Notes: generated from the sequence alone by a model not told the origin. Shown: positions 1 through 9,530, counted from the first letter of the stretch. The stretch is 10,681 nt of DNA from JBFLXN01 sp040755715 [NCBI: Candidatus Edwardsbacteria bacterium] (GCA_040755715.1 JBFLXN010000092.1:1-10681), one strand, 5' to 3'. Numbers and translations: made by a program.

Positions 1-1
1 C

Positions 2-190
2 AAGGCTGTGCTCAAAGTCTTGGCCTTGCCCACCTACAGCCCCTGGCTTAATCCTATTGAGCCAGTGTTTGGTGACCTTTACAAGAAGGTTATTGCAGGG
101 AGTAATTTTCGCTGGCCATCTAATATGGCGAAGGCTATACATAAATATTTCTTTCATAGAAATTACCAGAAACATGATAGCGATAATTAG
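2..190 (+). pseudogene. IS630-family transposase, C-terminal fragment
   Basis: The frame is open to the left edge, so the gene starts outside the window; the GTG at 8 is probably internal. The motif LPTYSPWLNPIE (about 33-68) is the signature around the third acidic catalytic residue of IS630/Tc1-mariner DDE transposases, and its last Glu is the metal-binding residue. About 40 residues follow, ending at the stop at 188-190. Family members usually have Trp a few residues after this Glu; here the sequence reads PVFGDLY. The end of the frame overlaps the first codons of the disrupted gene to the right, and I see no terminal inverted repeat or TA duplication. The copy may therefore have lost its right end and be immobile. 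The family call is firm; whether the part to the left is intact cannot be seen. Confidence 0.82.
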
Positions 191-435
191 TTGACGAAGC
201 ACTATACGATGAGAACAATCAAAACCATCTAATTGTATTATGTCCACGATTAGAAGAATGGATTTTGAAAGTAGCAAAGGATGCAGGAGTGGATGTGAAA
301 GCGTATAGTTTATCTGAGGTGGGTGAGGAACTCCATAAAATTATAAATATAAAACAAGATAAATTCTTGAAATTGATAGAAGATATTAAGGAAAAGAGTA
401 AAATGTTAAAGGCTTTGAAAGGACTCATAATTTAG
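187..435 (+). pseudogene. C-terminal remnant of an unrecognised gene, interrupted by the IS630 copy
   Basis: From 187 one frame is open for 82 codons to TAG at 433-435 with no plausible start; the first residues read LVDEALYDENNQNHLIV. It looks protein-like: a hydrophobic strand (HLIVLCPRLEEWI), then amphipathic charged helices (DKFLKLIEDIKEKSKML). A stop (184-186) lies just before it inside the transposase end, so the open frame begins at the insertion scar. This fits the 3' part of a gene whose 5' part was displaced or deleted. I do not recognise the family with confidence. The CPRLEEWI and ELHKIIN pieces faintly recall small proteins encoded next to AAA ATPases in defence loci, but this is only an impression. 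Stop-to-start spacing to the endonuclease gene is 34 bases. Confidence 0.5.
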
Positions 436-469
436 CCAGTATCCAGAAGTGAAGAGAAAGAGGATTTAA

Positions 470-1102
470 ATGTCAAGTCATTTGTTAGAAATATTTGAAG
501 ATGAAAAACTTGTAGAGAAAATAAAAAGAAGATTACCCTATCTATTTCAACTTGCAGAATTAGAATCTTCCAGAGCAGGGAAAACCGGAATGGAAGTTGG
601 TTCTGTTCGTGAAAGGATAATAGTTGCTTTGCTCATCTACAAATTTGGCGAAACAAATGTTGAGACTGAGATTCCCATTACCGAGCCAGAAGTGGATGCA
701 AAATTATTTGGAGAACCTGTATCCGTTAAAACGATTACAGGTAAAAGTTTCAGTGGCGTCAAATTGATATGGACAGTTGACGCCCAGAAAGCAAAAGAAT
801 TTCGTAAAGACTATTACCCTCATTGTGATATTTTACTTGTGCAGATTAACTGGAATGACCTCGGAGGATTTTATTTTATTCCACTGGAGGTTCAAAAGAG
901 GCTTTTTGATAAAATAGGTAGAGAAAATTATATTAAACTTCCTAAGGCGGGGACAAATCCAAGAGGTGTTGAAATTACTAAAGAAGCACTGTCAAATTTG
1001 GTTGAAGATGGCGACTCCAAGAGTATCGTAATAAATTGGGAAAGAAACAAGATAGAGTTTAATTCGTATAAAAGATGGGTTGACCTCTGGAGGGAAGAAT
1101 AG
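470..1102 (+). CDS. Type II restriction endonuclease, ThaI-like family
   Basis: This predicted DNA endonuclease of 210 residues would cut unmodified DNA at a short palindromic site. The resemblance to the ThaI family rests on blocks such as RAGKTGMEVGSVRERI (35-50), ETEIPITEPEVDAKLFG (65-81) and KAGTNPRGVEI (159-169); ThaI itself cuts CGCG. A PD-(D/E)xK-like active site can be read as Glu42 in the helix, Asp76 (PEVD) and, ten residues on, S-V-K with Lys87. AAAGAGG at 457-463, 6 bases before the ATG, supports the start. The stop is one base before the start of the methyltransferase gene, whose ribosome site lies within this gene, so the two are probably translated together. Restriction before modification is a risky order, usually balanced by control of expression; no controller gene is visible. 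The specificity is inferred from the family. Confidence 0.8.
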   Translation: MSSHLLEIFEDEKLVEKIKRRLPYLFQLAELESSRAGKTGMEVGSVRERIIVALLIYKFGETNVETEIPITEPEVDAKLFGEPVSVKTITGKSFSGVKLIWTVDAQKAKEFRKDYYPHCDILLVQINWNDLGGFYFIPLEVQKRLFDKIGRENYIKLPKAGTNPRGVEITKEALSNLVEDGDSKSIVINWERNKIEFNSYKRWVDLWREE

Positions 1103-1103
1103 A

Positions 1104-2024
1104 ATGGGACTTAATCAAAGAAGAAGAGGGACTAAAACAAGTGCTTTCGGTTCTCCGGGAAGAATCAACCACGATTCTACTCCATTCTACACAAGCAGGT
1201 TATATGAGGGGTTACCTAAAGAGGAAATAATCAAATATATAGAGAATTCTATAGCTTCTGAATTTATAGATAAGATCTTCTGCAAAACAAGTGAACGAAT
1301 GGAAGAATTGCCCGATAATAGCATTCATTTGATGGTTACTTCTCCTCCTTACAATGTAGGAAAAGAGTATGACGAGAATCTTACTCTAAATGAGTATAGA
1401 GCATTTTTGAAAAGAGTTTGGGGCGAAGTTAAAAGAGTTCTTGTCCCTAGTGGAAGAGCATGCATAAATATTGCAAATCTAGGAAGGAAGCCGTATATTC
1501 CCCTTCATGCTTTTATTGTTGAGGATATGCTTGATTTAGGATTTCTAATGCGTGGTGAAATCATCTGGAATAAAGCCTCAAGTGGTAGTCCCTCAACCGC
1601 TTGGGGTAGCTGGCTTTCTGCTAAAAACCCCACGCTGAGGGATATTCACGAATATATTTTGATTTTTTCTAAAGGTATGTTTTCAAGAGGAAATCCCGGA
1701 GGAAAGAGCACAATTTCTAAAGAGGAATTTCTTGAATTTACAAAAAGTGTGTGGACATTTTCTGCAGAACCTGCTACAAAAGTTGGACATCCTGCTCCTT
1801 TTCCCATAGAATTACCTTACAGATTGATTCAACTTTACACTTTTGAGGGGGAGGTTGTTTTAGACCCATTTATAGGAAGCGGACAGGCTGCTATTGCCGC
1901 AATAAAAACCAGACGCCATTATGTCGGATATGATGTGAATAAAGAATATGTGAAATTGGCAGAAAAGCGGATTAGAGAGTTTTCATCTACCCTTAATCAG
2001 CAAAAATTATGCGCCACTAAATGA
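1104..2024 (+). CDS. DNA methyltransferase, beta class, probably N4-cytosine
   Basis: Predicted modification partner of the upstream endonuclease, transferring methyl from SAM to an exocyclic amino group. The 306-residue protein has the circularly permuted beta-class order: catalytic motif IV TSPPYN at 79-84, a variable middle region (about 110-225) that should hold target recognition, motif X around HPAPFP (229-234), then SAM-binding motif I DPFIGSG (254-260) and HYVGYDVN (272-279). SPPY rather than DPPY favours N4-cytosine over N6-adenine, though this is not absolute. I choose ATG 1104 because GGAGGG (1089-1094) lies 9 bases upstream; an in-frame TTG at 1080 is possible but has no comparable ribosome site. 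The last codons overlap the next start as ATGA (2021-2024), the usual sign of translational coupling. All catalytic motifs look intact, so the enzyme should be active. Confidence 0.93.
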   Translation: MGLNQRRRGTKTSAFGSPGRINHDSTPFYTSRLYEGLPKEEIIKYIENSIASEFIDKIFCKTSERMEELPDNSIHLMVTSPPYNVGKEYDENLTLNEYRAFLKRVWGEVKRVLVPSGRACINIANLGRKPYIPLHAFIVEDMLDLGFLMRGEIIWNKASSGSPSTAWGSWLSAKNPTLRDIHEYILIFSKGMFSRGNPGGKSTISKEEFLEFTKSVWTFSAEPATKVGHPAPFPIELPYRLIQLYTFEGEVVLDPFIGSGQAAIAAIKTRRHYVGYDVNKEYVKLAEKRIREFSSTLNQQKLCATK

Positions 2025-2449
2025 ACAAGTTATTTTGTTTAGGGAAAATAAAATTTGATTTAAGAGACCCGGATGAGGTCTATTTTGCCCAAAAGGAATT
2101 TGATGCATTATTGGGGATAAAGACAAATTTTATAAAAACTCTCGCCGTTTTGATGAGAGAAAGCCCCTTTGGTTTGCTTGATGACCAAGTAATTCATTTA
2201 ATGACCCGATTGGCTTATCTTGGTGAAGGACAGGGCCTACTTGCGAGAATACCTGTTCGTGAGATCGTAAGCATAGTTAAAAAGGTAACATTCTTAAGAG
2301 AAATATACATCATTTTTGAAGCCAAAACTGTAGATGAAGTTAAAGCTATACTTCTTGAGATAGGATTAAAGGTAAAGGATGTTAATTCGCAAACCAAATC
2401 CTTGAATATTAATCCATACTCTCAACTATTCTTGAAACGCAAAAAGTGA
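2021..2449 (+). CDS. N-terminal part of a broken second methyltransferase (142 aa)
   Basis: The ATG overlaps the stop of the upstream methyltransferase (ATGA), so the frame is expressed with the R-M genes. The 142-residue product begins KIKFDLRDPDEVYFAQKEF, has a helical centre (LARIPVREIVSIVKKVTFLR) and ends abruptly after NINPYSQLFLKRKK. It carries no catalytic motif. Its build loosely recalls the domain preceding the catalytic domain in THUMP/Trm11-type amino-methyltransferases. The next frame, from about 2442, resumes inside a methyltransferase catalytic domain but lacks the SAM-binding motif that should lie between. I infer that both are halves of one former gene, joined by an internal deletion that also shifted the frame near 2430-2450. 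Alternatively it is a stand-alone small protein of unknown role. Confidence 0.55.
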   Translation: MNKLFCLGKIKFDLRDPDEVYFAQKEFDALLGIKTNFIKTLAVLMRESPFGLLDDQVIHLMTRLAYLGEGQGLLARIPVREIVSIVKKVTFLREIYIIFEAKTVDEVKAILLEIGLKVKDVNSQTKSLNINPYSQLFLKRKK

Positions 2450-2459
2450 CTCCACAAAT

Positions 2460-3020
2460 ATGTCAATGATTCCTGATAATTCAATAGATGGCATTCTTAC
2501 CTCTCCACCTTATTTTGATGCACTGGATTACATTGGCAATAATAAGCCATCTATCTTGATTCTTGGATTTGATGAGGATTTAATATGGCCGTCCACAAAA
2601 GTGTTTTATGAATCAAAACACAGAGATGAAACGAAATATGCAGAGCAATTGCCACTTATGGTTAGTGACAGATATTTTTTAATCCAGTTACCTCAGTCAA
2701 GTCTTAACCTGATAAAACTGCTCAATGAATCCCGGAGGGTCTACAAATCTAAAATAGTTGAGAATTATCTCAAGATGATGAAACTTTCGTTTGGGCAATG
2801 TTATAGAGTTCTAAAGAGGGAGAAATACTATCTTATGGTTATCAGTAAATATCACTTGTGGCTTATTCGCGGTAAGGAGGAAGTGATTGAAACATCCTCT
2901 ATATTAGCCGACTTGGGAAAGTCTGTCGGTTTTAAAGTTGTTGACATTATTGAACACGGTCTATCAAAAGCAGATAAAGGTAAGATTGGCGTTGAGGATA
3001 TAATAGTCTTTCAAAAATGA
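2460..3020 (+). pseudogene. Catalytic-domain fragment of a second amino-methyltransferase lacking motif I
   Basis: The first ATG gives 186 residues, but methyltransferase-like sequence already runs in this frame from about 2442 (SDST before NMSMIPDNS), just after a stop at 2433-2435. Motif IV is clear: IDGILTSPPYFDALDY (residues 9-24). Next come a long spacer, a helix and strand typical of the region after motif IV (LSFGQCYRVLKREKYYLMVISKY), and the end IGVEDIIVFQK. No DxFxGxG motif I is found before or after, in contrast to the neighbouring methyltransferase. The family usually has motif I some 80-120 residues upstream of TSPPY, which points to an internal deletion between this piece and the frame ending at 2449. 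Alone it should not bind SAM. No good ribosome site precedes the ATG. Confidence 0.65.
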
Positions 3021-3088
3021 TGACCAAAATGTAAAATCTTCCTGCACCCCCTTTTTTAAAGGAGCAGATGGAAAACCGGAGGTAGAAC

Positions 3089-4411
3089 TTGAAAGTAGAA
3101 GTTAAGGAAACAAAGACCTATGAAAGGGTTCTGGAAGTTGAGGTTCCCCCCGAAAGAGTGAAACAGGCAATTGAAGAGACCTACAATTCCTACGCCCGCA
3201 AAGCGAAAATTCCCGGCTTCCGTAAAGGAAAGGTGCCAAAGGAAATCCTCAAAGCCCGATTCGGCCCAGCCATTGAACAAGAAGCAATTGATAACCTCAT
3301 TCCCAAAATCTACAAAGAGGCTTTGAAAGAAACCGGACTCTCTCCTGTTAGTGAAGGTATTATTGAAGATTTCTCTGTGACCGAAGACAAAATTCTCAAG
3401 TTTAAGGCGAAATTGGAAGTGATGCCTCCAATTCCTCTACAAAGATATAAGGGCATTACGGTAAAGCGAGAAATCAAGGAAATTACCGACGAAGATGTGG
3501 AAAAAGAATTAGAGTCCTTGCAAAATCTCTATGCAGAATACACTCCCTCTGAAAACGAAGCCAAGAGAGGCGATTTGCTGACTGTAGATTATCAATTGTT
3601 AGACCAGTATGGATTGCCCATCATCGGTGAAAGAGTGGAAAATTACGCGTTTGAACTGGGTTCACCTGAGGTTCTCGCAGACTTCAATGAGGCATTGATT
3701 GGTATTAAGATAAATGAAGAACGAAGAATCGTGGTAGAATATCCCTTAGACCATCAAAATCAAAAACTTGCTGGTCAAAGGGCATCTTTTTTGGTAAAGG
3801 CAAAAGAGGTAAAAGAAAAGAAAGCCCCTGAACTTTCCGATGAATTTGCTAAGACAGTAGGAGAATTCCAAAATCTTCAGGAACTGAGAACAAGACTTAG
3901 AGAACAATTGAGATTGAACGAAGAACAAAGGTCAATTCAGTCCGCCAAAACAAAGATTCTTAATACACTTATTGAGGAGAATCCTTTTGAACTCCCAGAA
4001 TCAATGATTAAAAATTCCTTGGATGCCATTGTAGAAGATATGAAACACCGGCAAAAGAATCAAACTTTAGACGAAGAAAAAATCCGTGAGTCCTATCGTC
4101 TAGCGGCCATCTGGGAAATTAAAAGAATGCTATTTCTGGAAGAAGTTGTTAAACGACAGAATTTAACATCAACGGAAGAAGATTTAGAAAAATATTTTGA
4201 GAGCATAGCTATTTCTCAACAAAAAAGCAAAGAGAAAATCAAGCAAAAATTTGTGCAGGACAGAGAGGAATTGGAACATCTAAAAAATGAAATCCGCCGA
4301 CAGAAGGCGATAGATTGTTTGTATGCCAATGCTGAAGTTATAGAAGAAATTATTAAAAAAGAAAAACCTAAAAGTCCAGAAAAGAAAAGGAGATTCTTAT
4401 TATGGGACTAG
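3089..4411 (+). CDS. tig: Trigger factor, ribosome-associated chaperone
   Basis: Trigger factor docks on the large ribosomal subunit beside the exit tunnel and shelters nascent chains. The 440-residue protein has the usual three parts. The N-terminal ribosome-binding domain carries the signature [10 protein letters not shown] (41-50). A FKBP-type prolyl isomerase domain (about 155-245) runs from GDLLTVDYQ through FNEALIGIK to [19 protein letters not shown] long charged helical C-terminal domain forms the chaperone arms. It starts at TTG 3089, chosen because GGAGGT (3078-3083) lies 5 bases upstream and the product begins [20 protein letters not shown] as in the family; no in-frame ATG would do. 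The last 10 bases overlap clpP. It begins the housekeeping operon 68 bases after the R-M remnant. Confidence 0.97.
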   Translation: MKVEVKETKTYERVLEVEVPPERVKQAIEETYNSYARKAKIPGFRKGKVPKEILKARFGPAIEQEAIDNLIPKIYKEALKETGLSPVSEGIIEDFSVTEDKILKFKAKLEVMPPIPLQRYKGITVKREIKEITDEDVEKELESLQNLYAEYTPSENEAKRGDLLTVDYQLLDQYGLPIIGERVENYAFELGSPEVLADFNEALIGIKINEERRIVVEYPLDHQNQKLAGQRASFLVKAKEVKEKKAPELSDEFAKTVGEFQNLQELRTRLREQLRLNEEQRSIQSAKTKILNTLIEENPFELPESMIKNSLDAIVEDMKHRQKNQTLDEEKIRESYRLAAIWEIKRMLFLEEVVKRQNLTSTEEDLEKYFESIAISQQKSKEKIKQKFVQDREELEHLKNEIRRQKAIDCLYANAEVIEEIIKKEKPKSPEKKRRFLLWD

Positions 4412-5019
4412 TACCAATCGTTATTGAACAAAGTGGTCGTGGTGAGAGAGCTTACGACATCTACTCACGACTGTTGAAGGAACGGATTATCTTCATCGGT
4501 ACACCCATTGAAGATATGGTGGCTAATCTCATCATTGCCCAACTTCTCTTTTTGGAAGCCGAAGACCCTGAAAAGGACATATCACTTTACATTAATACTC
4601 CGGGAGGTTCAGTAGCTTCAGGGTTAGCGATTTATGATACCATCCAATATATCAAACCAGATGTGGCGACTATCTGTATGGGTATGGCGGCCAGCCTCGG
4701 AGCCCTGCTCTTAGCCTGCGGTACCAAGGGAAAACGGTCAGCCCTGCCGCATTCAAGGATTATGATTCATCAACCGATGGGCGGCATCTCTGGCCAAGCC
4801 ACAGATATTGAAATTCACGCGCGGGAAATGCTGACAATCAGAGAACAACTCAATAAAATCCTGTCGCATCACACCAAACAGCCAATGGATAAAATTGCCA
4901 AAGACACTGACCGAAATTTTTGGATGTCTGCTACCGAAGCTAAGGAATACGGAATAATTGATGAAGTAGTGGAAACCCGTCACCAGGTGAAAAAGATAGA
5001 ACAAGATATGAAACCATAG
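4402..5019 (+). CDS. clpP: ATP-dependent Clp protease proteolytic subunit ClpP, variant triad
   Basis: Serine peptidase subunit that forms the two-ring barrel fed by ClpX. The 205-residue protein matches the family throughout: YINTPGGSV (63-71), nucleophile Ser98 in [10 protein letters not shown], His123 in MIHQPMGG, and the handle helix that follows. The third triad residue is unusual. Where most ClpPs read DTDRD or DTERD (Asp172 in S. aureus numbering, which coincides here), this one reads DTDRN (168-172), codon AAT. Asn at this position is known from Listeria ClpP1, which has weak activity alone and works in mixed complexes. AAGGAG (4387-4392) sits 9 bases before the ATG, inside tig, and the overlap suggests coupled translation. 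The first residues show no long propeptide. Confidence 0.97.
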   Translation: MGLVPIVIEQSGRGERAYDIYSRLLKERIIFIGTPIEDMVANLIIAQLLFLEAEDPEKDISLYINTPGGSVASGLAIYDTIQYIKPDVATICMGMAASLGALLLACGTKGKRSALPHSRIMIHQPMGGISGQATDIEIHAREMLTIREQLNKILSHHTKQPMDKIAKDTDRNFWMSATEAKEYGIIDEVVETRHQVKKIEQDMKP

Positions 5020-5026
5020 AAACTTT

Positions 5027-5109
5027 ACCACTAAAGCACGGAATTAAGGAGACACTGAAATTAGTAGGATAGTTAATTAGATTTTTCAATATTTCCGTGA
5101 TTCCATGGT
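5027..5109. repeat. Imperfect inverted repeat in the clpP-clpX gap
   Basis: Two 17-base arms, ACCACTAAAGCACGGAA (5027-5043) and TTCCGTGATTCCATGGT (5093-5109), are reverse complements at 13 of 17 positions, with the ACCA ends and CACGGAA cores perfectly matched. About 50 AT-rich bases separate them. The element fills most of the 128-base gap between clpP and clpX. It has no T-run at its right edge, so it is not a standard terminator. A decayed miniature inverted-repeat element or a REP-like dispersed repeat seems more likely. Other copies cannot be tested within this window. Confidence 0.5.
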
Positions 5110-5147
5110 TAAATTTGACATTACCAATACTGAAATGAGGAGGAAAA

Positions 5148-7689
<2,542 letters not shown>

Positions 7690-7693
7690 AATT

Positions 7694-7723
7694 TAGGGGG
7701 TAATTTCCGCAGAATTGCTCCTA
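7694..7723. repeat. Hairpin between purA and hisS
   Basis: TAGGGGGTAATT (7694-7705) can pair with AATTGCTCCTA (7713-7723) around a 7-base loop, giving 11 pairs including two G-U pairs and one bulged G. It fills most of the 45-base gap and replaces the place where a ribosome site for hisS would be expected. No T-run follows, so it is a poor terminator. Its ends (TAGG..CCTA) resemble those of the perfect palindrome inside hisS, which suggests related dispersed elements. Confidence 0.5.
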
Positions 7724-7734
7724 CAATTTCCATT

Positions 7735-9198
7735 ATGAAAAAGACTAAAATTTCTGTTATTGAACCTCGCATCTTGAAAGGGTTTCGGGATTATTTCCCT
7801 GCCGAAATGATTGCCCGACAAAAGATGATTGATACTATCAGAAAGGTCTATGAACTGTATGGCTTTGAGCCTCTGGAAACACCGGCCTTGGAATACAAAG
7901 AGACGCTTTTGAGTTGCGGGGAAGAGGCAAGCAAAGAATTCTATGAATTTAAAGATGTTGAGGGCAATGAAGTTGCTTTGCGCTTTGATTTGACTGCTTC
8001 ACTATCCCGCGTAATAGCCCAGTACAAAGAACTACCAAAGCCGTTTAAACGGTATCAAATCGCCAGTGTCTGGCGAATGGATAAGCCGGGACCAGGACGC
8101 TTTAGAGAATTTATCCAATTTGATATTGATACTGTTGGCTGTGAATCAATGATTGCGGATGCCGAGATTATTTCTGCTACTGTTTTTACCTTAGAAGCTC
8201 TGGGAATGTTGAACTACAAGGTAAGAGTCAATAACCGAAAAATTCTAAATAGCTTGATGGCTTTCGCCAATATTCCCGAAGACACCGCCAAAGATGTCTT
8301 TCGAGTTCTGGATAAACTTGATAAACAGGGATTAGAGGCAGTAAAGCAGGAATTAACCACTGGTAGAATTGATGCTTCTGGCGACAGGATTCCTGGTCTA
8401 GGGTTAGAAGAAAATCAGGTGCGCTGCCTTGAGGAATTCCTCAGTAGGGGTTTGATTAATCAAACCCCTACAAGAAAAAGACGTACCGAGATTCTAGGAA
8501 ATGTAAGCCAACTCTTTAAGGATATTCCGGGGGCAGAAGAAGGTATCTCTGAATTGCGACAGATTGATGAATGTCTTTCCGCCTCAGGGATTAGTGAAGA
8601 GAAAGTGGTGATTGATTTGAGTTTAGCCAGAGGTTTAGATTACTATACTGGACCAGTCTTTGAAACTATCTTTTTAGATGCCACCGAATACGGAAGTGTT
8701 TTTGGGGGGGGGCGATATGATGGTTTAGTAAAGCGATTTTTGAGTGAGGAAATTCCGGCGACTGGAATTTCTATTGGAGTGGACCGCCTTTTTGCGGCAT
8801 TACAAAAACTTGGTCTGGTAGACCTTTCCTCCTCAACCGCACAGGTATTGGTAACGGTAATGGACCAGACTTACCTGAAGGAATACCAAAAGATTGCCCA
8901 GGAGCTCCGACAGGCAGGCATTAAGACAGAACTTTATACGGGAATGGAGAAAAGTTTGCGCAAGCAATTGGAATATTGTGACCGCAAAAGGATACCAATT
9001 GTCATTATCGCCGGTTCAATTGAATTTGAAAAAGGAGAAATCTCCATTAAAAATATGAGAATTATAGGGGCAGGTCACGAATTACCCTCAGAGATTAAGG
9101 AGCGTCAAGCATGGCTACAAGCGAGGGTAGGTCAGCGAAGTGTGCCCAGAGCAAATATGATAAAAGAAATTAAGGAGATGCTCTCAAAAAGTTGCTGA
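7735..9198 (+). CDS. hisS: Histidyl-tRNA synthetase
   Basis: Class II aminoacyl-tRNA synthetase charging tRNA-His in the cytoplasm. The 487-residue protein is longer than the roughly 420-430 residue E. coli type, because of an extended middle insertion domain. Motif 1 lies around GFRDYFPAEM and YELYGFEPLETP (16-50), with ALRFDLTASLSR (81-92). Motif 2 is YQIASVWRMDKPGPGRFREF (107-126). The histidine signature is ARGLDYYTG (298-306), and motif 3 is ATGISIGVDRLF (342-353). An anticodon-binding domain follows (about 370-487). ATG 7735 is the only reasonable start and fits the family, yet no Shine-Dalgarno sequence precedes it. Residues 237-246 are encoded by a perfect palindrome (listed separately) in the insertion domain, away from catalytic motifs. 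Confidence 0.97.
   Translation: MKKTKISVIEPRILKGFRDYFPAEMIARQKMIDTIRKVYELYGFEPLETPALEYKETLLSCGEEASKEFYEFKDVEGNEVALRFDLTASLSRVIAQYKELPKPFKRYQIASVWRMDKPGPGRFREFIQFDIDTVGCESMIADAEIISATVFTLEALGMLNYKVRVNNRKILNSLMAFANIPEDTAKDVFRVLDKLDKQGLEAVKQELTTGRIDASGDRIPGLGLEENQVRCLEEFLSRGLINQTPTRKRRTEILGNVSQLFKDIPGAEEGISELRQIDECLSASGISEEKVVIDLSLARGLDYYTGPVFETIFLDATEYGSVFGGGRYDGLVKRFLSEEIPATGISIGVDRLFAALQKLGLVDLSSSTAQVLVTVMDQTYLKEYQKIAQELRQAGIKTELYTGMEKSLRKQLEYCDRKRIPIVIIAGSIEFEKGEISIKNMRIIGAGHELPSEIKERQAWLQARVGQRSVPRANMIKEIKEMLSKSC
8444..8471. repeat. Perfect 28-bp palindrome inside hisS
   Basis: The left half GTAGGGGTTTGATT (8444-8457) is exactly repeated as its reverse complement AATCAAACCCCTAC (8458-8471) with no spacer. 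In the hisS frame it codes for most of SRGLINQTPT (237-246), in the non-conserved insertion domain before ELRQIDE. A perfect 28-base palindrome inside a coding gene is very unlikely by chance. It looks like a dispersed palindromic element that landed in frame, or a gene conversion of intergenic repeats into the gene. Confidence 0.8.
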
Positions 9199-9205
9199 AA
9201 AAGAG

Positions 9206-9234
9206 TTCAAATCTTGAATGAAATGTAGTATAAT
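9206..9234 (+). promoter_or_regulatory. Candidate sigma-70 promoter downstream of hisS
   Basis: TTCAAA (9206-9211) and a perfect TATAAT (9229-9234) are separated by 17 bases, just 8 bases after the hisS stop. The -10 is ideal and the -35 matches 4 of 6 consensus bases. Transcription would start near 9241, in the hairpin that opens the G+C-richer, gene-free stretch. No protein gene follows on this strand, so if real it would drive a non-coding transcript. In AT-rich intergenic DNA such matches also arise by chance. Confidence 0.4.
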
Positions 9235-9264
9235 AAGACCGTGGAAAAAGTTTCCAACGGTCTT
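9235..9264 (+). terminator. Long hairpin after hisS, possible terminator or RNA 5' stem
   Basis: AAGACCGT (9235-9242) pairs with ACGGTCTT (9257-9264). Inside it GGAAA (9243-9247) pairs with TTTCC (9251-9255) around a three-base loop, with one bulged A: 13 pairs in all. It starts 36 bases after the hisS stop. The following bases (GATTACACAG) have no uridine run, so it may slow but not cleanly end transcription; it could equally be the first stem of an RNA starting at the promoter beside it. Confidence 0.45.
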
Positions 9265-9530
9265 GATTACACAGATTTTCCTGGCCCAACTACTTCGCCT
9301 ATTTTTCTAGCGGGTCAAGGGAAGACTGCAACCACCCTGGTCGTTGAGCAAGAATGCAAAGCCAAACCTCCCCGTTGTGTCAAGATGCAGAGCCAACGGT
9401 CAGGGCGGGCACGCAGATGGACATTCACCCCGCACCTATCCTCCACGCCCGCCTCTCCTCTTCGCAAAGACGAAGGGCCGAGGATGTCAAGCGCCGAATT
9501 TAGGATAGGTGCGAGGCAGGGATAGACACA
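9265..9530. other. G+C-richer, gene-free stretch with degenerate repeats and pairing arms
   Basis: No convincing protein is encoded: the open frames are rich in Arg, Ser and Pro without any family pattern and lack ribosome sites. The base composition is clearly higher in G+C than the flanking genes. Two imperfect 24-base direct repeats, starting CGTTG and ending GAGCCAA or AAGCCAA, occur at 9342-9365 and 9373-9396, 31 bases apart (18 of 24 identical). CCAACGGTC occurs twice (9254-9262 and 9393-9401). A 12-pair stem is possible between CGCACCTATCCT (9431-9442) and AGGATAGGTGCG (9502-9513), enclosing a small hairpin CTTCG/CGAAG (9460-9464/9471-9475). GGCGGGC upstream can also pair with GCCCGCC near 9448-9454. 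This is either a structured RNA or a cluster of decayed dispersed repeats. Confidence 0.4.

Noticed and set aside
379-404. Promoter before the restriction gene (TTGATA and TAAAAT)
   Set aside because: The spacer would be 20 bases and the boxes lie in coding-like AT-rich DNA; not convincing.
219-428. Minus-strand frame opposite the gene remnant
   Set aside because: It begins inside the scar and mirrors the protein-like plus-strand frame; no ribosome site.
1080-1103. Upstream TTG start for the methyltransferase
   Set aside because: ATG 1104 has a GGAGGG ribosome site at good distance; the TTG lies before that site and would only add eight residues overlapping the endonuclease.
9241-9525. Open frame of 94 codons after hisS
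   Set aside because: Starts with GTG inside a hairpin, has no ribosome site, is rich in Arg/Ser/Pro and shows no family pattern; the DNA is better explained by repeats or RNA structure.
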